A stretch of DNA of 64,000 bases, from assembly GCF_006494365.1 (NCBI RefSeq), contig NZ_VHIP01000004.1:186001-250000 (forward strand), read 5' to 3'. Position numbers and translations under genes: made by a program. Numbering within the stretch: the stretch's first letter is position 1; every line of letters begins with the position of its first letter. Of this stretch, positions 1-9,542 are shown piece by piece. Source of the stretch: Aestuariibacter sp. GS-14. GTDB lineage: Bacteria > Pseudomonadota > Gammaproteobacteria > Enterobacterales > Alteromonadaceae. The notes below the pieces were generated by a model. That model did no database searches. It was not told the DNA's origin and saw only the letters and a list, made by a program, of their open reading frames with translations.

Positions 1-429
1 AATGGCACCGCCTTTTTGTTTTACATTTACGGTATTGAATGTACGGTCCATCACTGGTCCTAGCTCTTCACCGTTCACCAACGCCTGATACACACTGTTG
101 GGAAGAGGTAAATTGGCACTGCGGCCTACCGACCACTGTTTTCCATTACAAATGGCTACATACGCAAATGTTGCGGGGCCATCTTCAAAACAATCCACGC
201 CGCCCTCTATGGCGATATACCAATCGGCTTGTTGCGTTTGCATACAGGCTTTTACGCGGTTTACCGCGCCTAAACGGGTTTCAGCTTCGGTCATCGGCTG
301 ATCGGCCACCAAACTGGGCGCATCCACACCTAGCACGTCCTGCTCGCCAATATTACCCAGCACCTTATCCATAGCAATGCGTGCAGCATTAACTTTTACC
401 GGGTTCTGCGACCCTACTACAAGCTTCAT
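1..429 (-). CDS. yjjX: Inosine/xanthosine triphosphatase YjjX family (partial)
   Basis: N-terminal 143 residues of a protein whose 3' end lies before the window. The ATG at 429 opens with a nucleotide-binding loop, SQNPVKVNA at residues 7-15, followed by EGGVD in the middle and LGPVMD near the edge, the pattern of YjjX NTPases. The family hydrolyses non-canonical ITP/XTP in the cytosol and so cleans the nucleotide pool. It sits 13 bp downstream of yrfG on the same strand, and the two may be co-transcribed. Family assignment comes from motif recognition; the C-terminus is not visible. Confidence 0.85.
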   Translation of the reverse strand, partial: MKLVVGSQNPVKVNAARIAMDKVLGNIGEQDVLGVDAPSLVADQPMTEAETRLGAVNRVKACMQTQQADWYIAIEGGVDCFEDGPATFAYVAICNGKQWSVGRSANLPLPNSVYQALVNGEELGPVMDRTFNTVNVKQKGGAI

Positions 430-442
430 TATCTGACTCCTG

Positions 443-1126
443 CTATTTAACTGGCGGGTTGTTGCGAATATCGTTCAACAGGGTGCGATAGTCGGTTACC
501 GCTGGAAAAGCCCTGATATCCCTCACCGGCTGCTTGCTGTCGGGGTTACTTACCGCCAACAAATGCTTAATACCAAAGGTTTTTGCCGCTTCAAGAATAG
601 TTAAACTGTCGTCTACAAACAGTGTGGTAGCAGGATCAAAACCCAAACGCTGCTGAAGCGCCCGCCACAGCTCTTGCGACTCTTTAGTCACGCCAAACTC
701 ATGGGTTGAGATAAGCGTATCAATATGCGAATCGAGCTGAGTATGTTCCACTTTCAATGACAAACTGCCTGGGTGAGCATTGGTTACCAGCACAACGTCG
801 CGGCCGCTGTCGTGCAATGCATCTAAAAACGGAATGGTATCGTCGCGCATTGCAATCAGGTGTTCAATTTCCCGCTTTGCAGCAACAATATCCATGTTCA
901 GATAGTCCGCCCAGTAATCCAGACAGTACCACTCTATTTTGCCGCTTACCCGCTCGTAATGCGCTGTCATCTCGGCCCGACACGCCTCTAATGGCTTGCC
1001 TGAACGCTCAGCTATTTTCCGGGGTAAATGCTCCAGCCAAAATTGATTGTCAAAATGCAAGTCCAACAAGGTGCCGTCCATATCCAGCAACACCGTTTTG
1101 ATTTCTTTCCAGGGCAGAAATGGCAA
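443..1126 (-). CDS. yrfG: GMP/IMP nucleotidase YrfG (HAD family)
   Basis: HAD-superfamily phosphatase of 227 residues, close to the 222 of E. coli YrfG, which dephosphorylates GMP and IMP. Motif I DMDGT is at residues 15-19 (nucleophile D15), motif II VLVTNAHP lies near the middle, and motif IV LFVDDS follows. I chose the TTG at 1126 because AAGGA stands 8 bases upstream and the protein then aligns with the family start. The frame stays open to 1222, but that extension would run into the divergent nudE. It is transcribed away from nudE, as in E. coli. Confidence 0.87.
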   Translation of the reverse strand: MPFLPWKEIKTVLLDMDGTLLDLHFDNQFWLEHLPRKIAERSGKPLEACRAEMTAHYERVSGKIEWYCLDYWADYLNMDIVAAKREIEHLIAMRDDTIPFLDALHDSGRDVVLVTNAHPGSLSLKVEHTQLDSHIDTLISTHEFGVTKESQELWRALQQRLGFDPATTLFVDDSLTILEAAKTFGIKHLLAVSNPDSKQPVRDIRAFPAVTDYRTLLNDIRNNPPVK

Positions 1127-1194
1127 GCGCTTTTCCTTCAAATACGTTAATCTTAAGATTGACACTATGATAACGAAAGACTGACCTGAACAAC

Positions 1195-1767
1195 ATGAGC
1201 AATATGGAAAAGGACAAAACATTGCCTATTATCCATCAGCGGGAAATTGTGGCAGAAAGCCGTTTTTTTCGCGTGGAACGCGTAGATCTGGAATTTTCCA
1301 ATGGCGCTACCCGCCAGTTTGAACGCATGGCTGGCTACAGCCGCGGTGCGGTAATGATTGTTGCCGTTCAGGATGGACACTTTTTGTTAGTCAGAGAATA
1401 TGCTGCGGGCACCCATTCCTACGAACTCGGGTTCCCCAAAGGATTGATTGATCAGGGTGAAAGTGCGCTTGAGGCAGCCAACCGGGAATTACAGGAAGAA
1501 GCGGGCTTTGGCGCGAAGTGTTTAGAGGAAATACACAGCGTTAATATGGCGCCAACCTTCTTCAATGCGCGCATGACTATTGTGATCGCCCGCGATTTGT
1601 ATCCCCAGAGCCTGCCCGGTGACGAACCAGAGCCACTGGAAGTTGTGCGCTGGCCAATCAACCAAACCGATGAATTACTCGCCCGCGACGACTTTATAGA
1701 AGCCCGCTGCGTCGCCGCGCTTTTCCTTGCTCAAAAGTGGTTAAAGGAGCACCCCGACTATGCCTGA
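1195..1767 (+). CDS. nudE: ADP compounds hydrolase NudE (Nudix)
   Basis: Nudix hydrolase of 190 residues. It shows a full Nudix box at about residues 83-105: GLIDQGE, then RELQEEAG after seven residues, which binds the metal and pyrophosphate. The E. coli family member cleaves ADP-ribose, NADH and Ap(n)A. The C-terminal LFLAQKWLK matches the NudE family. ATG at 1195 or 1204 are both possible; neither has a strong ribosome site. The 3' end overlaps cysQ by 8 bases, so the two are probably translationally coupled. Confidence 0.9.
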   Translation: MSNMEKDKTLPIIHQREIVAESRFFRVERVDLEFSNGATRQFERMAGYSRGAVMIVAVQDGHFLLVREYAAGTHSYELGFPKGLIDQGESALEAANRELQEEAGFGAKCLEEIHSVNMAPTFFNARMTIVIARDLYPQSLPGDEPEPLEVVRWPINQTDELLARDDFIEARCVAALFLAQKWLKEHPDYA

Positions 1768-2578
1768 ACACACCGATGAAGCCTTATTAAATATTGCCAA
1801 AGAAGCCGCTGTTGCTGCCGGCGAGGCAATTATGACCCTTTACGACGAGGGAGACTTCGAAAGTTATCAAAAAGCCGATGATTCACCGGTAACCAGCGCC
1901 GATTACAAAGCCAACGAAATTATCTGCCAGCATCTCAAGCTCAATACACCCGATATTCCCATTTTGTCGGAAGAGAATAAGCACGCGAGTCTGGAAGAAC
2001 GCGCGAAGTGGAAGCGCTACTGGTTAATTGACCCCATCGACGGTACTCAGGAATTTATCGCACGCAGTGGTGATTTTGCCGTGAACATAGCCCTGATAGA
2101 AGATAATGATCCTAAGATAGGCGTGATTTTCTGGCCGCCAGGGCAAAGTCTCTATTATGCAATTAAGGGGCATGGTGCTTTCAAAGAATCTCCGGAAGCG
2201 TCTGGGCCCATCAGCGTGCGTAAACTAGACGATCCGCACAACAGTGTGGTGATTCTGGCTATTAGCCGTCGCCAACCTCGCGAGCGTGTGACTGGCAGAA
2301 TGAGCGCCAAGCGTGTGTATCAAACGCTGCCATTAGGCAGTTGTTCGTTAAAGGCCTGTTTTATTGCCGAAGGTAAGGCCGATGCATTTATGCGCATTGG
2401 CGTTACCGGCGAATGGGATACCGGTGCGTCGCAATGTATTGTTTCTGAAGCTGGCGGAGCGATTTTTGCGGCCAACTTTGAGCCACTGAGCTATAACCAG
2501 CGCGATTCTTTGGAAAACCCGGATTTCGTGGTGTTGGGCGACCAGAACGTGCCCTGGCAGGACATTATCCAATATTAA
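1760..2578 (+). CDS. cysQ: 3'(2'),5'-bisphosphate nucleotidase CysQ
   Basis: Inositol-monophosphatase-fold enzyme of 272 residues that removes the 3'-phosphate of PAP, the by-product of sulfate assimilation. Metal-binding motifs are visible: SEEN near residue 70, DPIDGT at 91-96, and WDTGAS near 219. The start overlaps the end of nudE and lies behind AAGGAG at about 1745-1750. The nudE-cysQ pairing is typical of gammaproteobacteria. The residues flanking QEF after DPIDGT are of the CysQ subfamily type rather than the SuhB type. Confidence 0.92.
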   Translation: MPEHTDEALLNIAKEAAVAAGEAIMTLYDEGDFESYQKADDSPVTSADYKANEIICQHLKLNTPDIPILSEENKHASLEERAKWKRYWLIDPIDGTQEFIARSGDFAVNIALIEDNDPKIGVIFWPPGQSLYYAIKGHGAFKESPEASGPISVRKLDDPHNSVVILAISRRQPRERVTGRMSAKRVYQTLPLGSCSLKACFIAEGKADAFMRIGVTGEWDTGASQCIVSEAGGAIFAANFEPLSYNQRDSLENPDFVVLGDQNVPWQDIIQY

Positions 2579-2589
2579 GGAGCAAATTT

Positions 2590-3159
2590 ATGTTTAAGCA
2601 ATCTGTAGTGTTACTTTCTGCTTTGTTATCCTCGTCGGCATTTGCTCAGTGGACTCTGGATGAAACCCAGTCATCCCTGCACTTTATGTCAACCAAGAAC
2701 GCTCAGGTAACCGAAGTTCACCGGTTCGATGCGTTGTCTGGATCGCTCTCTGATGCAGGCGTACTCAGCATTAGTGTCCCCTTGTCGTCGGTAAATACCA
2801 ATATTGCCATCCGCAATACCCGCATGCAGGAAATGCTGTTTGAAGTGAGTAAATACCCAACAGCAACCTTCACCACTACACTGCCTGCAGACTTACTCGA
2901 CATGGACGCTGGCACCAGTCAGGCAGCTGTTGTTGAAGGTGAGCTTAGCCTGCACGGAATGACCGCACCGGTGAGTTTTAATGTGATGGTAAGCAAGCTG
3001 TCTGATGACACCCTGCAAGCGTCAACCATAGCACCAACCCTGATTGGAGCCGATACGTTTGGCCTGAAAGGGGGCGTGGAAGCATTACAAAATATTGCCG
3101 GCTTACAGAGCATTACGTTTAATGCGCCGGTGACATTCAGCGTTACATTCGAGAAGTAA
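2590..3159 (+). CDS. YceI-family periplasmic protein
   Basis: Protein of 189 residues with an N-terminal signal peptide (KQSVVLLSALLSSSAFAQ, cleavage after AFA). It continues as a YceI lipocalin-like beta-barrel: WTLDETQSSLHF at the mature N-terminus, then NTRMQEMLFEVSKYP in the centre. Family members bind isoprenoid or other lipid ligands in the periplasm; the ligand here is unknown. AGGAG lies just before the ATG. It follows cysQ by 11 bases and ends at a hairpin, so it is likely the last gene of the nudE-cysQ transcript. Confidence 0.85.
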   Translation: MFKQSVVLLSALLSSSAFAQWTLDETQSSLHFMSTKNAQVTEVHRFDALSGSLSDAGVLSISVPLSSVNTNIAIRNTRMQEMLFEVSKYPTATFTTTLPADLLDMDAGTSQAAVVEGELSLHGMTAPVSFNVMVSKLSDDTLQASTIAPTLIGADTFGLKGGVEALQNIAGLQSITFNAPVTFSVTFEK

Positions 3160-3187
3160 TCCCTTCGCCGAATGGAAGCCTAATGAG

Positions 3188-3230
3188 AAAAGGCGGGGCA
3201 GTCTGAGGAGAAGACACTGCACCCGCCTTT
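3188..3230. terminator. Hairpin between convergent YceI and opgH
   Basis: AAAGGCGGG pairs with CCCGCCTTT, and inside it GCAGT pairs with ACTGC across a short A/G-rich loop. There is no long T-run, but the symmetric A/T ends and the position between two convergent genes fit a bidirectional terminator. Confidence 0.7.
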
Positions 3231-3260
3231 GGTTCAACCTAATTCGTTATCCCGTTATCA

Positions 3261-5222
3261 CTACACCGCCTGTGGCAATGCACGCGGCTCCGGATGTGAA
3301 CTGAAATCCTGAATGGTCATAGGCACCCAGTGGCTCTCTGGTAAAGCAGGTACTGTTAACGCAGCAACACTTTCCACAACGGGTTCCTGATAGTTAGCCA
3401 TTCCTAATCTCACACGCTTCAGCGCTTTACATTCACTTAGCTCGTCGTGGATCACAAAAATTCCCCAGCGAAAGCTTTGTTTACCCAGTGTGAGGCTCGA
3501 GGTTAAGCGAATAATGGGCGATGCCAGTAAGAGTCCCACCAGCACAGGTAACAACCAGGCAAACAGGGCAGGCGTGTAATAGGCAGTGATTGCACCCCAC
3601 ACCAGTGCGGTTAGAGTGGCAATATGCGCACGCTTAATAGCAACACTCCAGGGCACCATGCTGCCTTCGCGTGCCTGCGCTTCCCATTTCACAGAAATAC
3701 CCATAAACACGCTCAATACAAAGTAGCTGTGATAGAACATCATCAGGGGCGCAATAATAATAGCCATAATCAGTTCCATTACACCGCCTTTGATCAGGCG
3801 CCATGCTCCACCGAACTCGTCACGGCGCTGAATCAGTGCCAGTACCAATCCCAGGATTTTTGGCATAAACAGGGCCGCCATAGTGCCCCACATAGTGGCA
3901 AACATCAGACCCTGACGGGCGATCTGCCAGTCTGGGAACAGCTGATAAGGCGAGCTAAAGAACTGCACGGGTGTTAGTGCTTTATTCAGTGCATCAGCAG
4001 TACCAAAAGCCAGCACCAGCAATAACAACAGCGACGAAATGTACGCAAACGCGCCAAATAAAAAATGCAAACGACTCGTGGTTTTTAAACCCTTAACACC
4101 CAGCAAGCCAAGATGCTGAATATTGCCCTGTACCCACCGGCGATCTCGGGTAGCATATTCAATCATGTTTGAAGGCACTTCTTCATAACTGCCCGTAGTA
4201 TCGGTTAACAGGTAAACCTGCCAGCCAGCGCGGCGCAGCAACGCAGCTTCAACGAAGTCATGACTTAAAATGTCGCCACCAAATGGCTCTTTGCCCGGCA
4301 GCGTAGGCAGGCCACAATGCTGCATAAAAGGCACAATACGAATAATAGCGTTATGGCCCCAATAGTTCGCACTGTCGGTTTGCCAGAACGACAAACCGGT
4401 AGCCAGCATCGGGCTATACAAATGCGCGGCAAACTGCACGAAGCGCGCAAAAAAGGTGTGCTGACGCACTGGCATAGGTATCGTTTGAACCAGCGCGGTA
4501 TCCGGGTTTTGTTCAATGCGTTGTGCCAGGTCCAGCATGCGCTCGGCAGACATAATGCTGTCGGCATCCAGAACAATCATAGATTCGTACTGACTGCCCC
4601 AGCGCTGACAAAAGTCGGCGATATTCCCAACCTTACGGCCAATGTTCTTCTCGCGGCGGCGATAAAATACCTGACTGCCGGCGCTGCCTAAGCGTTGCTG
4701 CAGCGCTTCCCAGGCAGCCAATTCTGCTTGCGCAATGTCGGCCTTGGTGGTGTCAGACAACATGTAGAAATCAAATTGTGCACCCTGACTGCTGCTCAGC
4801 AATTCGCGCACACAGGCTTCGAACCCTACCATAATACGGCGGGTATCTTCATTGTAAACCGGCATTACAACCGCATGACGCTGAGATAGCGGCATACTGG
4901 CATCAGGACTGGGCAGGGCTTTTTTCATGCTTAACGGATCAATGTTAAACAGCTTTAAAACAAAGCCAATCACTGCCGTCCAAAACGACATGGACAGCCA
5001 TAAGAACAGCACGGTACTCAGCACCAGCTGCGCGATTTCCAGGCCGGTTAACTGATTCGGTTTAAAAATCTCATACAGACTCCAGGTGGCCAACGACGCA
5101 GTTGGCAATACCAGTAGTGCCATGATGGATAATCGCACACCCTCGCCCCAGGTACGCAGAGAAGCAGTATTAGGCGCATGGTGAGTAGCGTGCGAGTGCG
5201 CATTATTTTGCGTGGTAAACAT
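3261..5222 (-). CDS. opgH: Osmoregulated periplasmic glucan glucosyltransferase OpgH
   Basis: Inner-membrane GT2 glucosyltransferase that polymerises the beta-1,2 glucan backbone from UDP-glucose. The 653-residue product has two N-terminal membrane helices (about 30-55 and 65-90). A cytosolic GT2 domain follows, with DADS near residue 219, LSHDF near 331 and RDRRWVQGN near 360 (the RRW motif), then several C-terminal helices. It is shorter than E. coli OpgH (847 residues). The ATG at 5222 is preferred over 5243 because GAGG lies 9 bases upstream. It overlaps the end of opgG by 20 bases. Confidence 0.93.
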   Translation of the reverse strand: MFTTQNNAHSHATHHAPNTASLRTWGEGVRLSIMALLVLPTASLATWSLYEIFKPNQLTGLEIAQLVLSTVLFLWLSMSFWTAVIGFVLKLFNIDPLSMKKALPSPDASMPLSQRHAVVMPVYNEDTRRIMVGFEACVRELLSSSQGAQFDFYMLSDTTKADIAQAELAAWEALQQRLGSAGSQVFYRRREKNIGRKVGNIADFCQRWGSQYESMIVLDADSIMSAERMLDLAQRIEQNPDTALVQTIPMPVRQHTFFARFVQFAAHLYSPMLATGLSFWQTDSANYWGHNAIIRIVPFMQHCGLPTLPGKEPFGGDILSHDFVEAALLRRAGWQVYLLTDTTGSYEEVPSNMIEYATRDRRWVQGNIQHLGLLGVKGLKTTSRLHFLFGAFAYISSLLLLLVLAFGTADALNKALTPVQFFSSPYQLFPDWQIARQGLMFATMWGTMAALFMPKILGLVLALIQRRDEFGGAWRLIKGGVMELIMAIIIAPLMMFYHSYFVLSVFMGISVKWEAQAREGSMVPWSVAIKRAHIATLTALVWGAITAYYTPALFAWLLPVLVGLLLASPIIRLTSSLTLGKQSFRWGIFVIHDELSECKALKRVRLGMANYQEPVVESVAALTVPALPESHWVPMTIQDFSSHPEPRALPQAV

Positions 5223-6831
5223 AGTTCCATACCTCACTAACACGTTGATTATTTTGATGAATAGAGATCCGCATATCGGTTGCTTTATTACCTTGTGGTG
5301 TAACCAGGAAGGTGGCTCGCAGCGCTTTACCGCCGTCCACCGGAAAAACTCTAACCTGACGAATGGTGCCCTGGCTCACACTGGCTTTTGCTTCCAGAGC
5401 AGCTGGGTCAAATGTCATACCTTGTGGCACAGCAAAGTCCACAATAAAACGGCGGGTGGCAACGGCATTGTCCTGCTCACCCGGCAGCACGGCTGCCCCC
5501 TGGCGCGTTCTTACCACACGGGCAATGTGCGCTTCAGATTTGCTGTCTACCGTACCTTCTCCTAACCCGGTCACAGTTGACAAGGTATAAGAAAAATAAC
5601 GATGTTCACCGGCTTTAAAAGGTGCGTCTGGTACCCAGTAAGCCACAATGTTGTCGTGGGTTTCTGAGTTAGTTGGGATTTCTACCAACTCCAGGCGTCC
5701 GGCTTCAAAACCTGATTGTGGCGTTACCCATAATCCAGGGCGAATGTGATAGTTCGCTTCGCCATCCAGGTAGTTGTCGAATGCGATATCACGCTGCATT
5801 AAACCAAAGCCTTTAGGCGCTGAATCGCGCATCGAGGTGATTTGCAATTGCGATGGGTTGGTTAGTGGACGCCAAATTTGCTCTCCCGATTGGGTATGCA
5901 ATAACATGCCATCGCTATCGTGTACTTCCGGGCGGTAATCGTCAGGACGCTTGCCTGAGTTTTCGCCGTACAGGAACATACTGGTAAAGGGCGCTACACC
6001 CAGCTTCTTCACGTTTTCACGCGCAAATAACCAGCTTTCAACCTGCATGGCCGACTCGCTTCCGGGTGTGATCACAAATTTATAGGCACCGCTCACTGAA
6101 GGGCTTTCTAAGCGTGCATATACCGTAATTGGATCACCGTCTTTTGGCTCAATTAACCAAAACTCGGTAAAGTGCGGAAATTCCTCACCTTCCGGCATAC
6201 CAGTATCAATCGCCAATCCCCGCGCTGAAATTCCGTACACGTGAGACTGACCCACTAAACGGAAATACGATGCGCCCAAAAACACAGTGAACTCGTCTTT
6301 GTACGAGGTGTTTTTAATGGGGTAATGCAGACGGAAGCCCGCATAACCATTGTTTTCTTTAGTCACTGCAGCGAGCGGCGCAGCTGAAGTATCGTAGTTA
6401 AATGCATTGCGATTAAACGCGAAGCGCACCGGTTTGTTGTCGCTACCTACGGTATAAATAGTGACGGGCTGCTGATACAAGAATCCGGGGTGAAAAAACT
6501 GCACCTCGAAGTCTTTCTGGTTGCGCCACAAGCTTTGATCAGCGTTAAATCGGATCGCGCGATATGTTTGATAGTCCATGTTTTTCAAAGCATCATCCAG
6601 GTCATGATCGCTGACCTCAAAGTCTTGTTGCGCTGACAGTTCAGCTGACTCAATGACGCTTTGTAAAATCTGGGCGTGGGGAGGTACTCCCTGAAAAACT
6701 GGCTCTGGATTTGCCGCAACGCTAAACGTCGCCAAAGTAAGACAAAGGCTAACGATTACGGTTAAATACGATGATGTCGTTCGTGCCAAATAGCGCGTCG
6801 GTCGGGAATCTTTTGTAGAAAAAAGCGCCAT
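5203..6831 (-). CDS. opgG: Periplasmic glucan biosynthesis protein OpgG
   Basis: Product of 542 residues with a signal peptide (hydrophobic YLTVIVSLCLTLATFSVAA at about 23-41). It has the OpgG/MdoG beta-sandwich, with conserved stretches such as FFHPGFLYQQPV, GASYFR and FTEFWLIEP. OpgG acts in the periplasm on the glucan made by OpgH, and the two genes form an operon. The ATG at 6831 has GGAG 6 bases upstream. The frame is open to 6906, but that extension lacks a ribosome site and delays the signal peptide. Confidence 0.92.
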   Translation of the reverse strand: MALFSTKDSRPTRYLARTTSSYLTVIVSLCLTLATFSVAANPEPVFQGVPPHAQILQSVIESAELSAQQDFEVSDHDLDDALKNMDYQTYRAIRFNADQSLWRNQKDFEVQFFHPGFLYQQPVTIYTVGSDNKPVRFAFNRNAFNYDTSAAPLAAVTKENNGYAGFRLHYPIKNTSYKDEFTVFLGASYFRLVGQSHVYGISARGLAIDTGMPEGEEFPHFTEFWLIEPKDGDPITVYARLESPSVSGAYKFVITPGSESAMQVESWLFARENVKKLGVAPFTSMFLYGENSGKRPDDYRPEVHDSDGMLLHTQSGEQIWRPLTNPSQLQITSMRDSAPKGFGLMQRDIAFDNYLDGEANYHIRPGLWVTPQSGFEAGRLELVEIPTNSETHDNIVAYWVPDAPFKAGEHRYFSYTLSTVTGLGEGTVDSKSEAHIARVVRTRQGAAVLPGEQDNAVATRRFIVDFAVPQGMTFDPAALEAKASVSQGTIRQVRVFPVDGGKALRATFLVTPQGNKATDMRISIHQNNQRVSEVWNYVYHAK

Positions 6832-7222
6832 ATTGATCTCCATTGATGTGAAAGCCTGGTACCTTAAACTCTCACAGCAATTCCCGATCCAACGTTGCAC
6901 GATCAATTCAAAATCAAATAAAATTCAATAATATTAAACAGTTACAGCATGATGCTGGCGTAAGAAAAAATTATCATTCACACAAACAGCGTGTAATCCC
7001 CACAGAGAACCATGAAAGTGTAGGAAATTTGCAACACTATGAAAGTTCTTCTCAACATCCCTGCTACATAGCAACAATGCCAGCGCGAAAGTCGCCCTAA
7101 AACAAATTCACATAAGACACTGTTTAATATGAATTTTATTTTTTAATTTAGGGAATTTTGTATAACTTGGCCCGTAGCTTGCGATAGTCAGCACGATACA
7201 TTCATTAATAAGGAATTCGTTT
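6832..7222. other. AT-rich divergent intergenic region
   Basis: This 391-bp stretch separates opgG from the divergent beta-barrel gene and must hold both promoters. It is strongly A/T-rich. It contains a short perfect palindrome at 6945-6957 (CAGCAT, one base, ATGCTG). AAGGA at 7211-7215 is the ribosome site of the next gene. I could not assign -35/-10 boxes with confidence and see no coding region. Confidence 0.5.
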
Positions 7223-7774
7223 ATGAAAATGATCACAAAACTGCTTTTAGCGGGAACCACGCTGCTGTCTGTTTCTCTTCCTGCGCTGGCGGATACGCCT
7301 GACTGGCGCTATGCAGAAGGCGGGTATACCCGTTATGGTTTTGACAACAGCAATTTTGAACCCGATGGTTTACACATTGGTGGGAAATATTTACTCGATG
7401 GTAATTTTTACGCCAATGGCGAGTTTAGCTGGCTTGATCAGTCTGGTTTTGACTTTACCACGCTGACATTAGGTGGTGGTTACCGCATGGCATTAAACAA
7501 CACTACCGATGCTTATGTTGGCGCCAACTTTGAACGTTTGGATGCCGACAACTACGACGACAACGGTTATAGCCTGGTAACGGGTGTGCGTTCCATGATT
7601 TCACCTGATTTGGAATTAACTGGCGAACTGGGCTATTTCGACGTTGACGAAGGTGACATCACACTTAAAGTTGGTGCTTACTATTACTTCAACCCACAAT
7701 TTGCCGTGGGCGCAAGTTACAAGTTTATTGATGACGCAGACGTATTGCAGGTAACAGCCCGCTACGCGTTCTAA
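7223..7774 (+). CDS. Small outer-membrane beta-barrel protein
   Basis: Protein of 183 residues with a signal peptide (KLLLAGTTLLSVSLPALAD, cleavage after ALA). Alternating hydrophobic/polar strands follow, and the chain ends in the aromatic ARYAF typical of proteins inserted by the Bam complex. Length and strand pattern suggest an 8-strand barrel of the OmpA/OmpX kind. The loops are rich in Asp and Asn. AAGGA precedes the ATG. It is monocistronic, facing the yheU block. Substrate and role are unknown. Confidence 0.7.
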   Translation: MKMITKLLLAGTTLLSVSLPALADTPDWRYAEGGYTRYGFDNSNFEPDGLHIGGKYLLDGNFYANGEFSWLDQSGFDFTTLTLGGGYRMALNNTTDAYVGANFERLDADNYDDNGYSLVTGVRSMISPDLELTGELGYFDVDEGDITLKVGAYYYFNPQFAVGASYKFIDDADVLQVTARYAF

Positions 7775-7822
7775 GTGTTTTAACCCTAACGCAGCGCGGT
7801 TTGAACCCATTCGCGCGCTGCG

Positions 7823-8047
7823 TTAGTCTTCTTCGGTATAGCGATCTGCAGGCTGAATATCAACGGTTTCATGCAGTTCGGAATACACCAGTACGGCCGT
7901 TCCGTTTCGCAATTGCGTTAATACCTGCTCCACCTTGGTAACCAAATCGATCTCCATTTCGCCGTAATCGGTACCTTCACGCAGCACAAATTCTTTGGCT
8001 ATATTCTCCAATGTGCCGGCTGACAATTCACTCACAGGAATAATCAT
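7823..8047 (-). CDS. yheU: YheU family protein (UPF0270)
   Basis: Protein of 74 residues matching E. coli YheU over its whole length, with [11 protein letters not shown] and VYSELHETV as anchors. The function is uncharacterised. The ATG at 8047 overlaps the yheT stop as ATGA, so translation is probably coupled. An open frame upstream to 8107 is only the shadow of yheT. The order yheS, yheT, yheU is as in enterobacteria. Confidence 0.88.
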   Translation of the reverse strand: MIIPVSELSAGTLENIAKEFVLREGTDYGEMEIDLVTKVEQVLTQLRNGTAVLVYSELHETVDIQPADRYTEED

Positions 8048-9063
8048 AGTGCAGCCTGCATTGGTAAGTAGTCGGCAAAGAAGCGCTTCACGCGCTCGTG
8101 CATCCAAATCACCGGTCTGGTTGGCGAACCCTGCATAAAGCCCACATGTCCGCCATGTTCGCTGAGTTCAAGAGTAACCGCATAAGCCAGTTCCTGTTCG
8201 CCTGGTACAACGTTTTGGTTCATAAATGGGTCGTCAAGGGCATGCAGAATGAGCGTAGGGCAGTGAATACCCTTCAGGAAATAATACGCGCTGCACTTTT
8301 CGTAGTAATCATCGGCATCCTGATAACCGTGCAATGGTGCGGTAACCTTATTGTCGAAATCGCGAAATGTATGAATTTCCCGTATGTCGTGCTGACTGAT
8401 TTTCAGGATCCCTCGAAAGTCGATCTTTTGCATTTTTTGCAACAGATTGCGCTTCATGCTGTTCAGCAAATACTTCTGGTATACCTTGGAGAACCCTTGA
8501 TTCACACTGGCGGCACACTCGTCTAATTTTAACGGCGCAGAAATAGCAATCGCGGCTTTAAGTCCGAATGCCTGAGGGTTTTCACCCACAAGCTTAAGTA
8601 ACATATTCGCCCCCAGTGAAAAACCCATCGCCACTTTGGGTAATGTTGGATAGCGTGCGTTTAGCATCGACAAAACAAACGCCGGATCACTGGTTTCGCC
8701 GGAGTGATACGCTCGCGCAGCCTGATTGATTTCGCCGCTACAGCCTCTGAAGTGCATAAGTACTACCTGCCAGCCCCTCTGAGATAACACCGCCATCATG
8801 TCATTGGCGTAATGCGAACGCATCGAGCCCTCTAAACCGTGAAACATCACCACCATGCCACTGGGTGTTGCAGGTGCCGGGCCCCAGGCCAGATCAACAA
8901 AGTCGTTGTCGGGTAACTTTACCCGCTCCATGGTATAGCGAAGCGGCATGCGCTGTTGAATAAAGCGCGGCCAAATGGTTTGCAAATGGCGGTTTCGTGC
9001 CCACTTGGGGGCCTGAAAACTGCTTTGAACTATCCGTCCGTGAGAAGAATTTGCGCGAATCAT
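8044..9063 (-). CDS. yheT: YheT-type alpha/beta hydrolase
   Basis: Alpha/beta-hydrolase of 339 residues in the YheT/ABHD1-3 family. FHGLEGS forms the oxyanion region at about 74-80. GFSLGANM carries the nucleophile Ser near 148. DDPFM supplies the acid and EHGGHVGFM the catalytic His near 305. The opening [14 protein letters not shown] is a family signature. It overlaps yheU by 4 bases and the upstream TIGR02444 gene by 4 bases. The natural substrate is unknown; an esterase or lipase role is a family inference. Confidence 0.9.
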   Translation of the reverse strand: MIRANSSHGRIVQSSFQAPKWARNRHLQTIWPRFIQQRMPLRYTMERVKLPDNDFVDLAWGPAPATPSGMVVMFHGLEGSMRSHYANDMMAVLSQRGWQVVLMHFRGCSGEINQAARAYHSGETSDPAFVLSMLNARYPTLPKVAMGFSLGANMLLKLVGENPQAFGLKAAIAISAPLKLDECAASVNQGFSKVYQKYLLNSMKRNLLQKMQKIDFRGILKISQHDIREIHTFRDFDNKVTAPLHGYQDADDYYEKCSAYYFLKGIHCPTLILHALDDPFMNQNVVPGEQELAYAVTLELSEHGGHVGFMQGSPTRPVIWMHERVKRFFADYLPMQAAL

Positions 9064-9542
9064 AATACTGCTTGTAAGTGTGTTTTAATGTCTGGATTTA
9101 CGTTAATGTTTAAATAGCAAGACAACCGCTCAAGTGGATCAATCGGATCCGCTGCCATTGTGTCGTTTGTGTCCTTTGTGTCGTTTTCAACTGTTACCGG
9201 GTTTTGCGATGTATTCAATACCGCCACCAGTGCCTGTTGCTGCAAGGCCTCCAAATTAAGCTCCTGCTGCTTTAGCGCATTGTATTGGGGTGTCCCTTTG
9301 GCTTGCCTGCGCTTCACCCGATGTTGCTCGATAGCCGGATTGGTAGTGGCAATCGACACCGCTAATGCGTTGCGGGTTGCTGCAGTGAGCGCAATATTGT
9401 GAGCAATACACCAGCTATACAACAACAGTAGGTTTACATTCATGCCGAAGTTGTCCTGCAAGGTAAGACAAGCCTCGGCCACACCGGGTTTACCGTAATG
9501 ATTAACACTGTATTGCCAGAAGGCCTCAGGCGTTAACGTCAT
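9060..9542 (-). CDS. TIGR02444/DUF2390 family protein
   Basis: Soluble protein of 160 residues beginning MTLTPEAFWQYSVNHYG, with NVNLLLLYSWC soon after, the hallmark of the TIGR02444 family (DUF2390), whose function is not known. It overlaps yheS upstream by 17 bases and yheT downstream by 4, so the block yheS-this-yheT-yheU is a tightly coupled unit. The C-terminal third is low in conservation and rich in Thr and Asp. Confidence 0.8.
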   Translation of the reverse strand: MTLTPEAFWQYSVNHYGKPGVAEACLTLQDNFGMNVNLLLLYSWCIAHNIALTAATRNALAVSIATTNPAIEQHRVKRRQAKGTPQYNALKQQELNLEALQQQALVAVLNTSQNPVTVENDTKDTNDTMAADPIDPLERLSCYLNINVNPDIKTHLQAVL